Of a stretch of DNA of 64,000 nucleotides, positions 15,531-22,920 are shown piece after piece; positions within the stretch are counted from its first letter, which is position 1; every line of letters starts with the position of its first letter. The stretch is taken from the NCBI RefSeq assembly GCF_001307295.1, contig NZ_CP012700.1, forward strand, positions 747,001 through 811,000, read 5' to 3'. Under the pieces are notes generated by a model. It ran no database searches. It was given only the letters and a program-made list of their open reading frames with translations, and was not told the origin of the DNA. Origin of the DNA: Sphingopyxis macrogoltabida. Its GTDB lineage: Bacteria > Pseudomonadota > Alphaproteobacteria > Sphingomonadales > Sphingomonadaceae. The translations under genes were made by a program, and so were the position numbers.

Positions 15531-18500
15531 TCAGCGGGCCGCCCGGCCGGCTGCCTCTCCGCTCTGTGCCGTGTTCACCGTATCGTGGAGCAGCGGCTGG
15601 CCGCCGTCGCCGATGATCGCGAAACCGGCCCAATAATAGGGATGCGAGGTCTGTTTCTCGTTCATCAGCCGCGCTTGTGTCGCCCACATCGCGTCGGCGA
15701 CGCTGGTCCCGCGCTGGGTCCCGAACAGGCCGCCGATCAGCCGCTTGGTCGCGTCGAAATCGTCGGGCGCGGGCCAGTGGCTCGCGATGACCGAGCGGCC
15801 ACCGGCGCCGATGAAGCTGCGCACCAGTCCGTCGAGCGCGTTGCCGCCGCCGCTCGCGACGCCCGCCTCGCGCGTCGCGCTGACTGAGGCGGCGCCCGCC
15901 GTGTCGCAGGCCGACAGGATGACGAGGTCGGCATCGATCTTGAGGTCGTAGATTTCCTGGAAGGTCAAAAGCCCGTCCGAACTGCTGTCACCGAACGAGG
16001 TAACCAGCGCGGGCCGCGCCGGGCAGGCGGCGCGCGGCGCGGTCACGAGGCCGTGCGTCGCGAAGTGGATGATCCGGTAATCGGCGAGGTCGGCGCGCGC
16101 CTTGACCGCCGTATCGGTAAAGGCACCGCCGGTCAGCAATGTTGCGGAATCGCGGCCCATCGCGCTGCGCGCCGTGACGAGTTCGTCGGCCGAGATCGGC
16201 CGGCTCCACTGCGCGATGTCCCATTGGCAATCGGCATCGGTGCCACCCGCGGCGCCGCGCGAGCCCAGCGAAGGCAGCGTCCCCGCGACGGGCAGGTTCT
16301 GGCCGAGCCCGAAATATTGGTTCGCCGCCGCCGATGGCGCCGACTGGCGCGCGTTGCGAAAGGCGAGCGCCGAGACGGCGGTGCTCGGGCGCGTCGAGCG
16401 GCCGAGCCACGCGATCTGGCGCATGTCGAAGGCATCGGCCTCGGGATCGGCGAGCCGCCGTTCGTAATCGGCCAGCCCGGTGTCGGCGGTTACGAGCAGG
16501 TTGATCGGCAGGCGCAGCATTGCGCCGTCGGGTTCGAAGATAAGGTGGGCGATGGCCGGCAGGCGCTCCGCGGCGGGGCCGAATAAGCCGATGTACAGCT
16601 TGCGCGCCGCGGCGGCGTCGAACGGATAGGTGACGCGGCGGCCGTTCTCGACCACCGAAATCGACGCGCGGATCGTGTCGACAGCGGTCTCCAGGTCGCC
16701 CGCGCCGATGTCCGATCGCCAGAGCTGCGCGCCGCCCTGTTCGATCAGCATCGCATAGACCGCGTCGCCGACGACGAGCATCTTGAGATAGGCCTCGTCG
16801 GGGCGCAGCACCTGCTGCAGTTCGGGAAGGTCGAGCTTGCCCGGCGCGACGACGCGATATTGCGGGAAGGCGGAGAGGGCGACGACCGTCTCGGCCTGCT
16901 GGAAGCCGAGATTGTCGAGCTGGGTCTTGAGGTCAGCGCGCAGCGCGTTGATTTCGGGGGTGACCGGCATTTGCGCCAGCCGCGCGTCTTCGATCCGGGC
17001 GCGTTCGATGTCGCGGTTCAGCGTCGTCGCCTGGCGGAACAGCCGCGATCCCTCGCTGCTGCCCGCCGACAGTTCGCGGGCGAGCACCGCTTGCGTGTCG
17101 GCGACGCCGGGGCGCACCTGCAACTGGCTGGCGACGAAGAAATCGCCGATCGCCGCCGGATCGGTCGCGCTGCGCGCCGAGAGCAGCCGGTAATAGGGCG
17201 CCATCATATTCGCCATGCCAGTGGTCGAGCGCTGCGATCCCGCAAGCGCCGCGACGACCTCACGGTAAATGCCCAGCGCCTTGTCGTCCTGTCCGTGGCG
17301 GGTCAGGAAGGCGGCATAGCGCGCGCGCGCCGAGGCGAGCGCGTTGGTTTCGGGATATTCGACCGCCAGCGCGTTGATCGATTCGAGGAAGCGCGCATCG
17401 GCGCCGGCGATATCGCCCTCCGCCTCTTCGGCGAGCGCGAGTTCGCCGAGCATCTGCGACCGCAGGCGGACGATCGAGGTGACGCGTCCTTCGCGGACGG
17501 CAATCGCATCGGCGAGCCCCTTGATCTGCGCCGCCTTCGCCGCCGCCGGATTGCCGCGCAGCCGTTCGACGGTGCCGAGCAGGTGGACCGCCTGTGCGTC
17601 GATGATCTGCGCGCGTTCGGCAGACGTCAGCCGTTCGCGGTCGGAGGTCTGGCGGATGGCGCGAGCGTTCGCGCCGCTGTTGACCCCGGCGACGATCTCG
17701 GGCGTCAGCGTGACCGCATCGCCGTTGACGCTCACCGCGTTGGCGAGCGGCGGGATCGGCGCCTGCAGCAGCGCTGCGGCGCCATCGTAATCGCGCTGGT
17801 TCAGCGCGTGGATCGCGCGGAAATTGCGGCGCAGGCGAAGCTGCACGGCGTCGCTGGTCGGGATCGCCTTGACCTCGCCGAACAGGCGTTCGGCCTCGGC
17901 AAATTCGCCGAGATTCGATTTCTGGAGCGCGCGGTTGAGCGTGAATTCGGTGGGATCGAGGTCGGCGGCCGCCTGTTCCTCGATTGCGCGGCGCGACAGC
18001 GCCTCGAAAAATTCAGCCGCCTCGGCATAGTCGCCGCTGTGGTTGCGGCGATAGCCCTCGGCCAGCGCCCGGTCGACGTCGATCGTGCCGGCGAGCGTGC
18101 GGGCGAAGCCGTCGTTGCCGCCGACCGAGGTCGTCGCCACCTTGATCACCCCCGGCACGACCCGGCGTTCGCGCACCGATTGGAGCGCAAGGTTCAGCGC
18201 GTCGCCATAGGCGGCGAATCCCTCGACGCTGTAGCTGGTGTTGCCGTCGGCTTCGATGCGCGTCGCCCATGCGACGTCGCTGTCCTTGACCGTGCAGGCG
18301 CCGCCGGCGGCGCAGACGATCGTCCCCGCGCGGCCCGCCTCGATCCGTGCCAGCGCTTCGCCCGGGGTCGAACGCAGCATGCGGACATAGCCGACCGGCT
18401 GGCTCGCATCGCGGCAGACGATCATCCACGCGCGGTCGAACATGCCCTTGATCACGCTGTCGCGCACCGTCGACTGCACTTCGCACAGCGAGCCGCCCTG

Positions 18501-18632
18501 ATCACCGATCGAAAAACTGTCGCGAAGCGTGGGATCGCCGGCCTGGGCCCGTGCGGTACCAGGTGCGGCCGCCGCCAGCATTGCCAGCGGCGCCAGAAAA
18601 TACGCCAGAAGAGCCGGGCGTCGAGCCATCAT
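15531..18632 (-). CDS. Exported TPR-CHAT caspase-like protease
   Basis: A protein of about 1033 residues. I place the start at ATG 18632 (a second ATG follows at 18629), preceded by a GGGGGA motif; the frame is open further upstream but looks non-coding there. The N-terminus is a signal peptide (MARRPALL then a hydrophobic stretch ending TARAQA). The middle carries TPR-like helical repeats (about 180-500). The C-terminal CHAT domain has the separase/caspase-type dyad: His at about 860 in HFATHG and Cys at about 909 in LSACDT, followed by the conserved SHW segment. CHAT proteins cleave or sense partner proteins. A signal peptide puts this one in the periplasm or beyond. It is the first gene of the cluster leading to the TPS exoprotein. 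Confidence 0.9.
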   Translation of the reverse strand: MMARRPALLAYFLAPLAMLAAAAPGTARAQAGDPTLRDSFSIGDQGGSLCEVQSTVRDSVIKGMFDRAWMIVCRDASQPVGYVRMLRSTPGEALARIEAGRAGTIVCAAGGACTVKDSDVAWATRIEADGNTSYSVEGFAAYGDALNLALQSVRERRVVPGVIKVATTSVGGNDGFARTLAGTIDVDRALAEGYRRNHSGDYAEAAEFFEALSRRAIEEQAAADLDPTEFTLNRALQKSNLGEFAEAERLFGEVKAIPTSDAVQLRLRRNFRAIHALNQRDYDGAAALLQAPIPPLANAVSVNGDAVTLTPEIVAGVNSGANARAIRQTSDRERLTSAERAQIIDAQAVHLLGTVERLRGNPAAAKAAQIKGLADAIAVREGRVTSIVRLRSQMLGELALAEEAEGDIAGADARFLESINALAVEYPETNALASARARYAAFLTRHGQDDKALGIYREVVAALAGSQRSTTGMANMMAPYYRLLSARSATDPAAIGDFFVASQLQVRPGVADTQAVLARELSAGSSEGSRLFRQATTLNRDIERARIEDARLAQMPVTPEINALRADLKTQLDNLGFQQAETVVALSAFPQYRVVAPGKLDLPELQQVLRPDEAYLKMLVVGDAVYAMLIEQGGAQLWRSDIGAGDLETAVDTIRASISVVENGRRVTYPFDAAAARKLYIGLFGPAAERLPAIAHLIFEPDGAMLRLPINLLVTADTGLADYERRLADPEADAFDMRQIAWLGRSTRPSTAVSALAFRNARQSAPSAAANQYFGLGQNLPVAGTLPSLGSRGAAGGTDADCQWDIAQWSRPISADELVTARSAMGRDSATLLTGGAFTDTAVKARADLADYRIIHFATHGLVTAPRAACPARPALVTSFGDSSSDGLLTFQEIYDLKIDADLVILSACDTAGAASVSATREAGVASGGGNALDGLVRSFIGAGGRSVIASHWPAPDDFDATKRLIGGLFGTQRGTSVADAMWATQARLMNEKQTSHPYYWAGFAIIGDGGQPLLHDTVNTAQSGEAAGRAAR

Positions 18633-18843
18633 TACGCAATCCCCCAAACACAAGCTTGGGCACCCGCCGATGATTACGGCAAGACCCAGTGTATCAACGT
18701 TGCGGTGCGACCCATTCCCGTGTGCGGCGGACCCTAAACCCTTCGCATTAAAAAGGGAAGTGATCTGCGGCACAGGCAGCTTGCTTCGCCGGGGCGGGCA
18801 ACCTATCTGCAATGGACCGGCAGATTTTTGCGAAGAGGACGAG

Positions 18844-19170
18844 ATGAGCGCATTCGACGATCGTGAACGGGCTTTCGAAACGAAATTCGCCCGCGACCAG
18901 GAAGTGCAGTTCCGCATTACCGCGCGTCGCAACCGGCTCGTCGGCGAATGGGCGGCCGAGCGGATGGGGCTGACCCCCGAGGAAACCGACGCCTATGCCA
19001 AGGCGGTGGTGCAGGCCGATTTCGAGGAAGCCGGCGACGAGGACGTCATTCGCAAGCTCGCGGGCGACCTGACCGCAGCGAATGTCGAGATCAGCGATGC
19101 CGAGATTCGCAGCGTTCTCAACGACAAGACCGCCGAGGCACGGCGCCAGTTCATGGACAGCCAGGGCTGA
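18844..19170 (+). CDS. DUF1476 protein (F1F0-ATPase inhibitor zeta-like)
   Basis: A 108-residue soluble, highly charged, mostly helical protein. It matches the DUF1476 family (AFDDRERAFE near the N-terminus, ARRNRLVGEWAAE in the middle). In Paracoccus a member of this family is the zeta subunit that inhibits the F1-ATPase; that role is transferred from the family, not shown here. The ATG at 18844 follows AGAGGA at good spacing. The bolA-like gene starts 4 nt after its stop, so the two form an operon with the glutaredoxin gene behind. Confidence 0.9.
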   Translation: MSAFDDRERAFETKFARDQEVQFRITARRNRLVGEWAAERMGLTPEETDAYAKAVVQADFEEAGDEDVIRKLAGDLTAANVEISDAEIRSVLNDKTAEARRQFMDSQG

Positions 19171-19174
19171 TATC

Positions 19175-19408
19175 ATGGGCATGCGCGAAGATGATCTGCG
19201 GGCAATGATCGCGGCCGCCTTCCCCGATGCCGAGGTGACGATCCGCGATCTCGCCGGCGACAACGATCATTATGCCGCGCATGTCGTCAGCGAATCGTTT
19301 CGCGGCATGTCCCGCGTCGCCCAGCACAAGGCGGTCTATGCCGCGCTCGGCGGGCGGATGGGCGGCGAACTTCATGCCTTGCAATTGACGACCGCCGTTC
19401 CTTCATAG
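19175..19408 (+). CDS. BolA/IbaG family protein
   Basis: A 77-residue BolA-fold protein. The conserved core shows as HYAAHVVSESFRG followed by RVAQHKAVYAAL, with the usual GGRMGGELHAL end. BolA proteins of this short type bind a [2Fe-2S] cluster together with a monothiol CGFS glutaredoxin and help iron-sulfur delivery or iron sensing. The partner glutaredoxin gene lies 51 bp downstream, which supports this reading. The start ATG at 19175 is 4 nt after the upstream stop. Confidence 0.93.
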   Translation: MGMREDDLRAMIAAAFPDAEVTIRDLAGDNDHYAAHVVSESFRGMSRVAQHKAVYAALGGRMGGELHALQLTTAVPS

Positions 19409-19459
19409 GGGGCATGGATTTTTGCGGCGCAGTTTCGCGCGCCGGACCGGAGACACGAC

Positions 19460-19792
19460 ATGACCGACCCCACGACCCACGACCGCATCGCCAAGCTGGT
19501 CGCCGATCATCCCGTCCTGCTGTTCATGAAGGGCACGCCGCTCTTCCCGCAATGCGGTTTTTCCTCGCGCGCGATCGCGATGCTCGACCGCCTCGGCGTC
19601 GAATATGACAGCGTCGACGTGCTGCAGGACATGGAAATCCGGCAGGGGATCAAGGAGTTTTCCGACTGGCCGACGATCCCGCAGCTTTATGTGAAGGGCG
19701 AATTCGTCGGCGGCTCCGACATCATGATGGAGATGTGGGAAGCTGGCGAACTCCACACGTTGGTCCAGGATATCCCGGCGCGCGCCGAATAA
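19460..19792 (+). CDS. grxD: Monothiol glutaredoxin, Grx4 family
   Basis: A 110-residue protein that carries or transfers [2Fe-2S] clusters with BolA partners. The single active-site cysteine lies in the CGFS motif at residues 32-35, preceded by the lysine of FMKGTP at residue 24. The glutathione-binding residues of WPTIPQLYVKGEFVGGSDI are also present. Length and motif order are those of the family. It sits in a DUF1476-bolA-grx cluster on one strand and is followed at once by a clear rho-independent terminator. Confidence 0.95.
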   Translation: MTDPTTHDRIAKLVADHPVLLFMKGTPLFPQCGFSSRAIAMLDRLGVEYDSVDVLQDMEIRQGIKEFSDWPTIPQLYVKGEFVGGSDIMMEMWEAGELHTLVQDIPARAE

Positions 19793-19815
19793 TCGGCCGA
19801 CCGGCAGACATCGAG

Positions 19816-19846
19816 GCCCGCTGGCGCACGCGCCGGCGGGCTTTTT
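19816..19846 (+). terminator. Rho-independent terminator after grxD
   Basis: The sequence GCCCGCTGGCG pairs with CGCCGGCGGGC across a 4-nt loop (one G-T mismatch in the stem), followed by five T residues. It begins 24 bp after the glutaredoxin stop. Confidence 0.88.
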
Positions 19847-19888
19847 GTATGTCTGCTTTGGGGTGGGGAGCGGAGGTTCCAAACCTTT

Positions 19889-19966
19889 GTCATTCCCGCG
19901 AAAGCGGGAACCCAGTGTGGGGTAAGCCTACGCACGCCTTGGGTCCCCGCTTTCGCGGGGATGACG
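19889..19966. repeat. Dispersed palindromic repeat (REP-like)
   Basis: The two ends, GTCATTCCCGCGAAAGCGGG and CCCCGCTTTCGCGGGGATGAC (written here without the last base of the second), are near-perfect inverted copies, and each arm is itself a small hairpin. A similar element of different sequence lies at 59445-59523. Short palindromes of this kind are scattered between genes in many sphingomonad genomes; that statement is from general knowledge. Confidence 0.75.
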
Positions 19967-20007
19967 AAACAAGAAAGAATGAGCCGTCCGCTTCCGGCCG
20001 AAAGCCA

Positions 20008-20128
20008 TCAGGCTGCTTCTGCATCCTCATACGCCTGTGCCTCGGCGGCGATCAGAATGTCGGCGAGCATCCAATAGGCTTCGCCCCAGGCCGCGAGCAC
20101 CTCGTCGGTCGCGACCGCTTCGCCCCAG
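20008..20128 (-). pseudogene. 3' remnant of a globin gene (flavohaemoglobin-type globin)
   Basis: Read on the minus strand, this stretch encodes EAVATDEVLAAWGEAYWMLA followed by DILIAAEAQAYEDAEAA and a stop. It resembles the last helices of the globin domain of bacterial nitric oxide dioxygenases and single-domain globins. The first about 100 codons, including the haem-binding histidine, are missing. The coding sense stops at about 20128, exactly where a truncated nsrR-like gene begins on the other strand. A deletion through a divergent promoter region would explain both truncations. Confidence 0.6.
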
Positions 20129-20452
20129 AACCATTTGATGAAGGTCGTCAACGACCTGGTGAACGCCGGCTATCTGGAAAGCGTGCGCGGCCGGTTCGGC
20201 GGCCTTCGCCTTGCGCGGCCGGCAGCCGAAATCAATGTCGGGGCGGTCGTTCGCCATACCGAGGAAGGCTTCGATCTCGTCGATTGCGGAAGCTGCATCA
20301 TCGCGCCGGCCTGCGGCCTGACGGGCGCGCTCGCCGAAGCGCTCGCGGCCTTCATGCGGGTGCTCGACGGCTATAGTCTCGCCGACCTGCTGCGAAAACG
20401 GCAGGCATTTGCGGCGCTGTTCGGCATCGAAGGCAGCGCTGTCGCCGATTGA
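20126..20452 (+). pseudogene. 5'-truncated Rrf2/NsrR-type regulator
   Basis: The frame from about QNHLMKVVNDL onward encodes the recognition helix, wing and C-terminal part of an Rrf2-family regulator, including FDLVDCGSC and IAPACGL with three cysteines spaced as the [Fe-S] ligands of NsrR. The first about 40 residues (helix 1 and the start of the winged helix) are missing, and no ribosome-binding site precedes the TTG/ATG at 20135/20138. NsrR represses NO-detoxification genes, and the globin remnant just upstream fits that role. It is probably non-functional; a leftover 104-residue peptide could still bind a cluster but should not bind DNA normally. Confidence 0.7.
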
Positions 20453-20609
20453 AGTCCACTGGGACAAGCAGCAAGGTTGCACGAACTATCGTTCAAAAAG
20501 CACCTTTGACCGCGCCCGATAACGCCTCGGCGCAACATAGGCACCTTTCTCCGGGTTGAGTTCTAGCGCCCGGACGCCATTCCGCGCGCCCAAAAAAGGA
20601 GTGGTCTCT

Positions 20610-20864
20610 ATGCGTTTCAAACCTCTTGTCCTGACCGTGACCGCCGCCGCAGCGATGGCGCTCGGGGCCTGTTCGCAGAAGGAGGAGGTCGCTGCTGCGC
20701 CGCCTCCGCCGCTTGGCGCCGTTCCCGGCAGCGTCGCCGCCGACCGTGACGGCGACGGGATTATAGACGGCTATTACACCGCCGACGGCATCTATCATCC
20801 GAATGCGCCGATGATGCCGCCCCCGCCGCCGCCCGCCCCGACCCGTCTCGGAGAACGCGGCTGA
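20610..20864 (+). CDS. Small Pro-rich lipoprotein
   Basis: An 84-residue protein with a lipoprotein signal (MRFKPLVLTV, hydrophobic, lipobox LGAC). The mature part is short: an acidic DRDGDGIIDGYY segment that looks like a single calcium-binding (dockerin/thrombospondin type 3-like) loop, then a run of Pro. The ATG at 20610 follows AAAAAAGGAG at a good distance. The stop overlaps the start of the L,D-transpeptidase gene by one base (TGATG), so the two are coupled. A cell-envelope role next to peptidoglycan is an inference; I do not recognise a named family. Confidence 0.8.
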   Translation: MRFKPLVLTVTAAAAMALGACSQKEEVAAAPPPPLGAVPGSVAADRDGDGIIDGYYTADGIYHPNAPMMPPPPPPAPTRLGERG

Positions 20865-22189
20865 TGCCGCATGGCCGGGGAACGCGGCGCCGCCGCGTTC
20901 CCCTGTTCCTCATCGCGCTGGCCCTCGGTGCCGGATTTCAACCGCCTGCGATCGCCGCGCCCAAGGCCGCGCGCGCAGCGCCGGTTCCGGCCGCCGTCCT
21001 CGATGCGATGCGTGCGGAAGCCGGCGGCGATCTTCGGCGCTTTTACGCCGAGCGTGGCTTCAAGCCGCTGTGGGTCGGGCCGGGCGGGGTGGGGCCGCAG
21101 GCGGCAACGCTGATCGCCTATCTCGACTCGGCCGACCTCGACGGCCTCAAACCCTCCTCCTACGACGTCGATGAGCTGCGCGCGCTGGTCGCGCGCGCAA
21201 GAACCGGCAATCCGCAGGCACTTGCCGATGCCGAACTCGCACTTTCCGATGCTTTCGCGCGCTATGTCCGCGACCAGCGCGGCGCTGGCAGGGCGAAGAT
21301 GACCTATGCCGACAAGGCGCTGAAACCCAAACGCCCCGACACGCTGACGGTGTTGCGGGCCGCTGCCTTTCCCAAGTCCTTCGCCGCCTATGTCGACGAC
21401 ATGGGCTGGATGAGCGAACATTATGTCCGCCTCCGCCGCCTCGTCGGCCATGCGCAGAAACAGGGGGCATCGAAGGCCGAGATGGCGCGTCTGCGCCTGA
21501 ACCTCGACCGCGCGCGCGTCCTGCCGGGGCCGTGGGTCCACCATGTCGTCGTCGATGCCTCTTCGGGACAGCTCTGGTATTATGGCGACGGCAAGCGCGC
21601 GGGGACGATGAAGGTCGTCGTCGGCGCGCCCGAGACGCAGACGCCGATGCTCGCCGGCAAGCTGCAATGGGCGATCCTCAATCCCTATTGGAACGTCCCC
21701 GACTATCTCGCCGAAAAAAGCATCGCGCCGAAGGTTCTTGCGGGCCGCAGCCTCGCTTCGCTGCGGATGGAGGCGCTGTCGGATTGGGGCCCCAATCCGC
21801 GCAAGCTGTCCCAATCCGAAATCGACTGGCACGCGGTGGCATCGGGGTCGCAGGTGCTGCGGCTGCGCGAATTGCCGGGCGGGGCCAATTCGATGGGCAA
21901 GGTGAAATTCCTGTTCCCGAACAAGGAAGGCATTTACCTGCACGACACGCCGGCGCGCGACCTGCTCGCGAAACCCGACCGCCATTTCAGCAACGGTTGC
22001 ATCCGGCTGGAAAATGCCGCCGAGCTTGGCCAGTGGCTGATGCAGCGGTCGATCCGCACGAAGTCGAAGGCGCCCGAGCAGGCCGTGGCGTTGCCGGTGC
22101 AGGTGCCGGTCTATCTTACCTATATCACCGCCGTTGCCACCGAACGCGGCGTCGCCTTCCGCAACGACGTTTACGGCCGCGACGGATAG
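20864..22189 (+). CDS. L,D-transpeptidase, YkuD/YcbB family
   Basis: A 441-residue periplasmic enzyme that cross-links peptidoglycan (3-3 links) or attaches proteins to it. An N-terminal signal/anchor (residues 10-32) is followed by a YcbB-type scaffold region (about 45-215, with GLKPSSYD) and the catalytic YkuD domain (about 225-390). The catalytic motif is complete: H360 in YLHDTP and C379 in SNGCIR. It is somewhat shorter than E. coli YcbB. Translation is coupled to the small lipoprotein just upstream. Confidence 0.93.
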   Translation: MPHGRGTRRRRVPLFLIALALGAGFQPPAIAAPKAARAAPVPAAVLDAMRAEAGGDLRRFYAERGFKPLWVGPGGVGPQAATLIAYLDSADLDGLKPSSYDVDELRALVARARTGNPQALADAELALSDAFARYVRDQRGAGRAKMTYADKALKPKRPDTLTVLRAAAFPKSFAAYVDDMGWMSEHYVRLRRLVGHAQKQGASKAEMARLRLNLDRARVLPGPWVHHVVVDASSGQLWYYGDGKRAGTMKVVVGAPETQTPMLAGKLQWAILNPYWNVPDYLAEKSIAPKVLAGRSLASLRMEALSDWGPNPRKLSQSEIDWHAVASGSQVLRLRELPGGANSMGKVKFLFPNKEGIYLHDTPARDLLAKPDRHFSNGCIRLENAAELGQWLMQRSIRTKSKAPEQAVALPVQVPVYLTYITAVATERGVAFRNDVYGRDG

Positions 22190-22214
22190 AACTTCGGGTC
22201 GCTGAAAGAGCTTC

Positions 22215-22249
22215 CGGGGGGCGGGGCCTTTCGGCCGCTCCGCCCCCCG
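22215..22249 (+). terminator. GC-rich hairpin after the L,D-transpeptidase gene
   Basis: CGGGGGGCGG pairs with CCGCCCCCCG, with an inner GGCC/GGCC stem, 26 bp after the stop. There is no T tract, so it may be a pause or mRNA 3'-end structure and not a complete intrinsic terminator. Confidence 0.5.
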
Positions 22250-22498
22250 TCTGCTTCGGGGGTAAGTGGGGATTTCCCGGTGAGGGCAAGGGACATCAGG
22301 GACCAGACCGATGTCCCCCGCCGCTCGCTTGAGCGGAACACTCGGGAACATTTCATACCATACAATTGCCGTGCCATTTTCGCGCGGACACGGATTTCGG
22401 CAGGAGACGCTGGTTAGCAAAAGCTTACCGTCGCTCCGGCTTGTCAAATATTCCGACACCTCCGATCGCGCTGTCATTCATCCACCGTTCAGGCCATT

Positions 22499-22514
22499 GA
22501 CTACATTTGTAGTC
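22499..22514 (+). promoter_or_regulatory. BlaI/MecI-type operator upstream of blaI-like gene
   Basis: GACTACATTTGTAGTC is a 16-bp palindrome with the TACAnnTGTA core known for MecI and BlaI binding sites. It lies 38 bp upstream of the BlaI-family repressor gene, where it would allow autoregulation of the repressor/protease pair. The motif is seen directly; binding is inferred. Confidence 0.82.
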
Positions 22515-22551
22515 GCGTTGCGAGGCGACGCCGGACGGAGGGGTTTTCGAT

Positions 22552-22920
22552 ATGGCGGAACGGGCAAGCGAATCGGAAATGCAGGTGCTGTCGGCGCTGT
22601 GGGACGATAACCCGCAGACGGCCGCCGAACTCACCACGCGTATCGGCAAGGCCAATGGCTGGACGCAGGCGACGGTCAAGACGCTGCTCGCGCGGCTGGT
22701 CCAGAAGGGCGCGGTTACCGCCGAGGCCGACGGCCGGCGTTATCTGTATCGCCCCGCGGTCAAACGCGCCGACGCGGTGGGCGAGGAATCGCAGCGCTTC
22801 GTCGACCGGCTATTCGGGGGGCGCGTCAGCCCAATGATCGCGCATCTCGCCGAGCGCGAGGCGCTGACCGACACCGATATCGCCGAAATTGAGGCGCTGC
22901 TCCGGAAGCTCAAGTCATGA
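22552..22920 (+). CDS. BlaI/MecI/CopY family repressor
   Basis: A 122-residue winged-helix repressor. The N-terminal domain (residues 5-75) shows EMQVLSALWD, then WTQATVKTLLARL as recognition helix and GRRYLYRP as wing. The C-terminal helix is the dimer/cleavage region. It should bind the palindrome just upstream and be inactivated by the membrane protease encoded behind it. The start follows GGAGGGG. The end overlaps the M56 gene by 4 nt (ATGA). Confidence 0.94.
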   Translation: MAERASESEMQVLSALWDDNPQTAAELTTRIGKANGWTQATVKTLLARLVQKGAVTAEADGRRYLYRPAVKRADAVGEESQRFVDRLFGGRVSPMIAHLAEREALTDTDIAEIEALLRKLKS

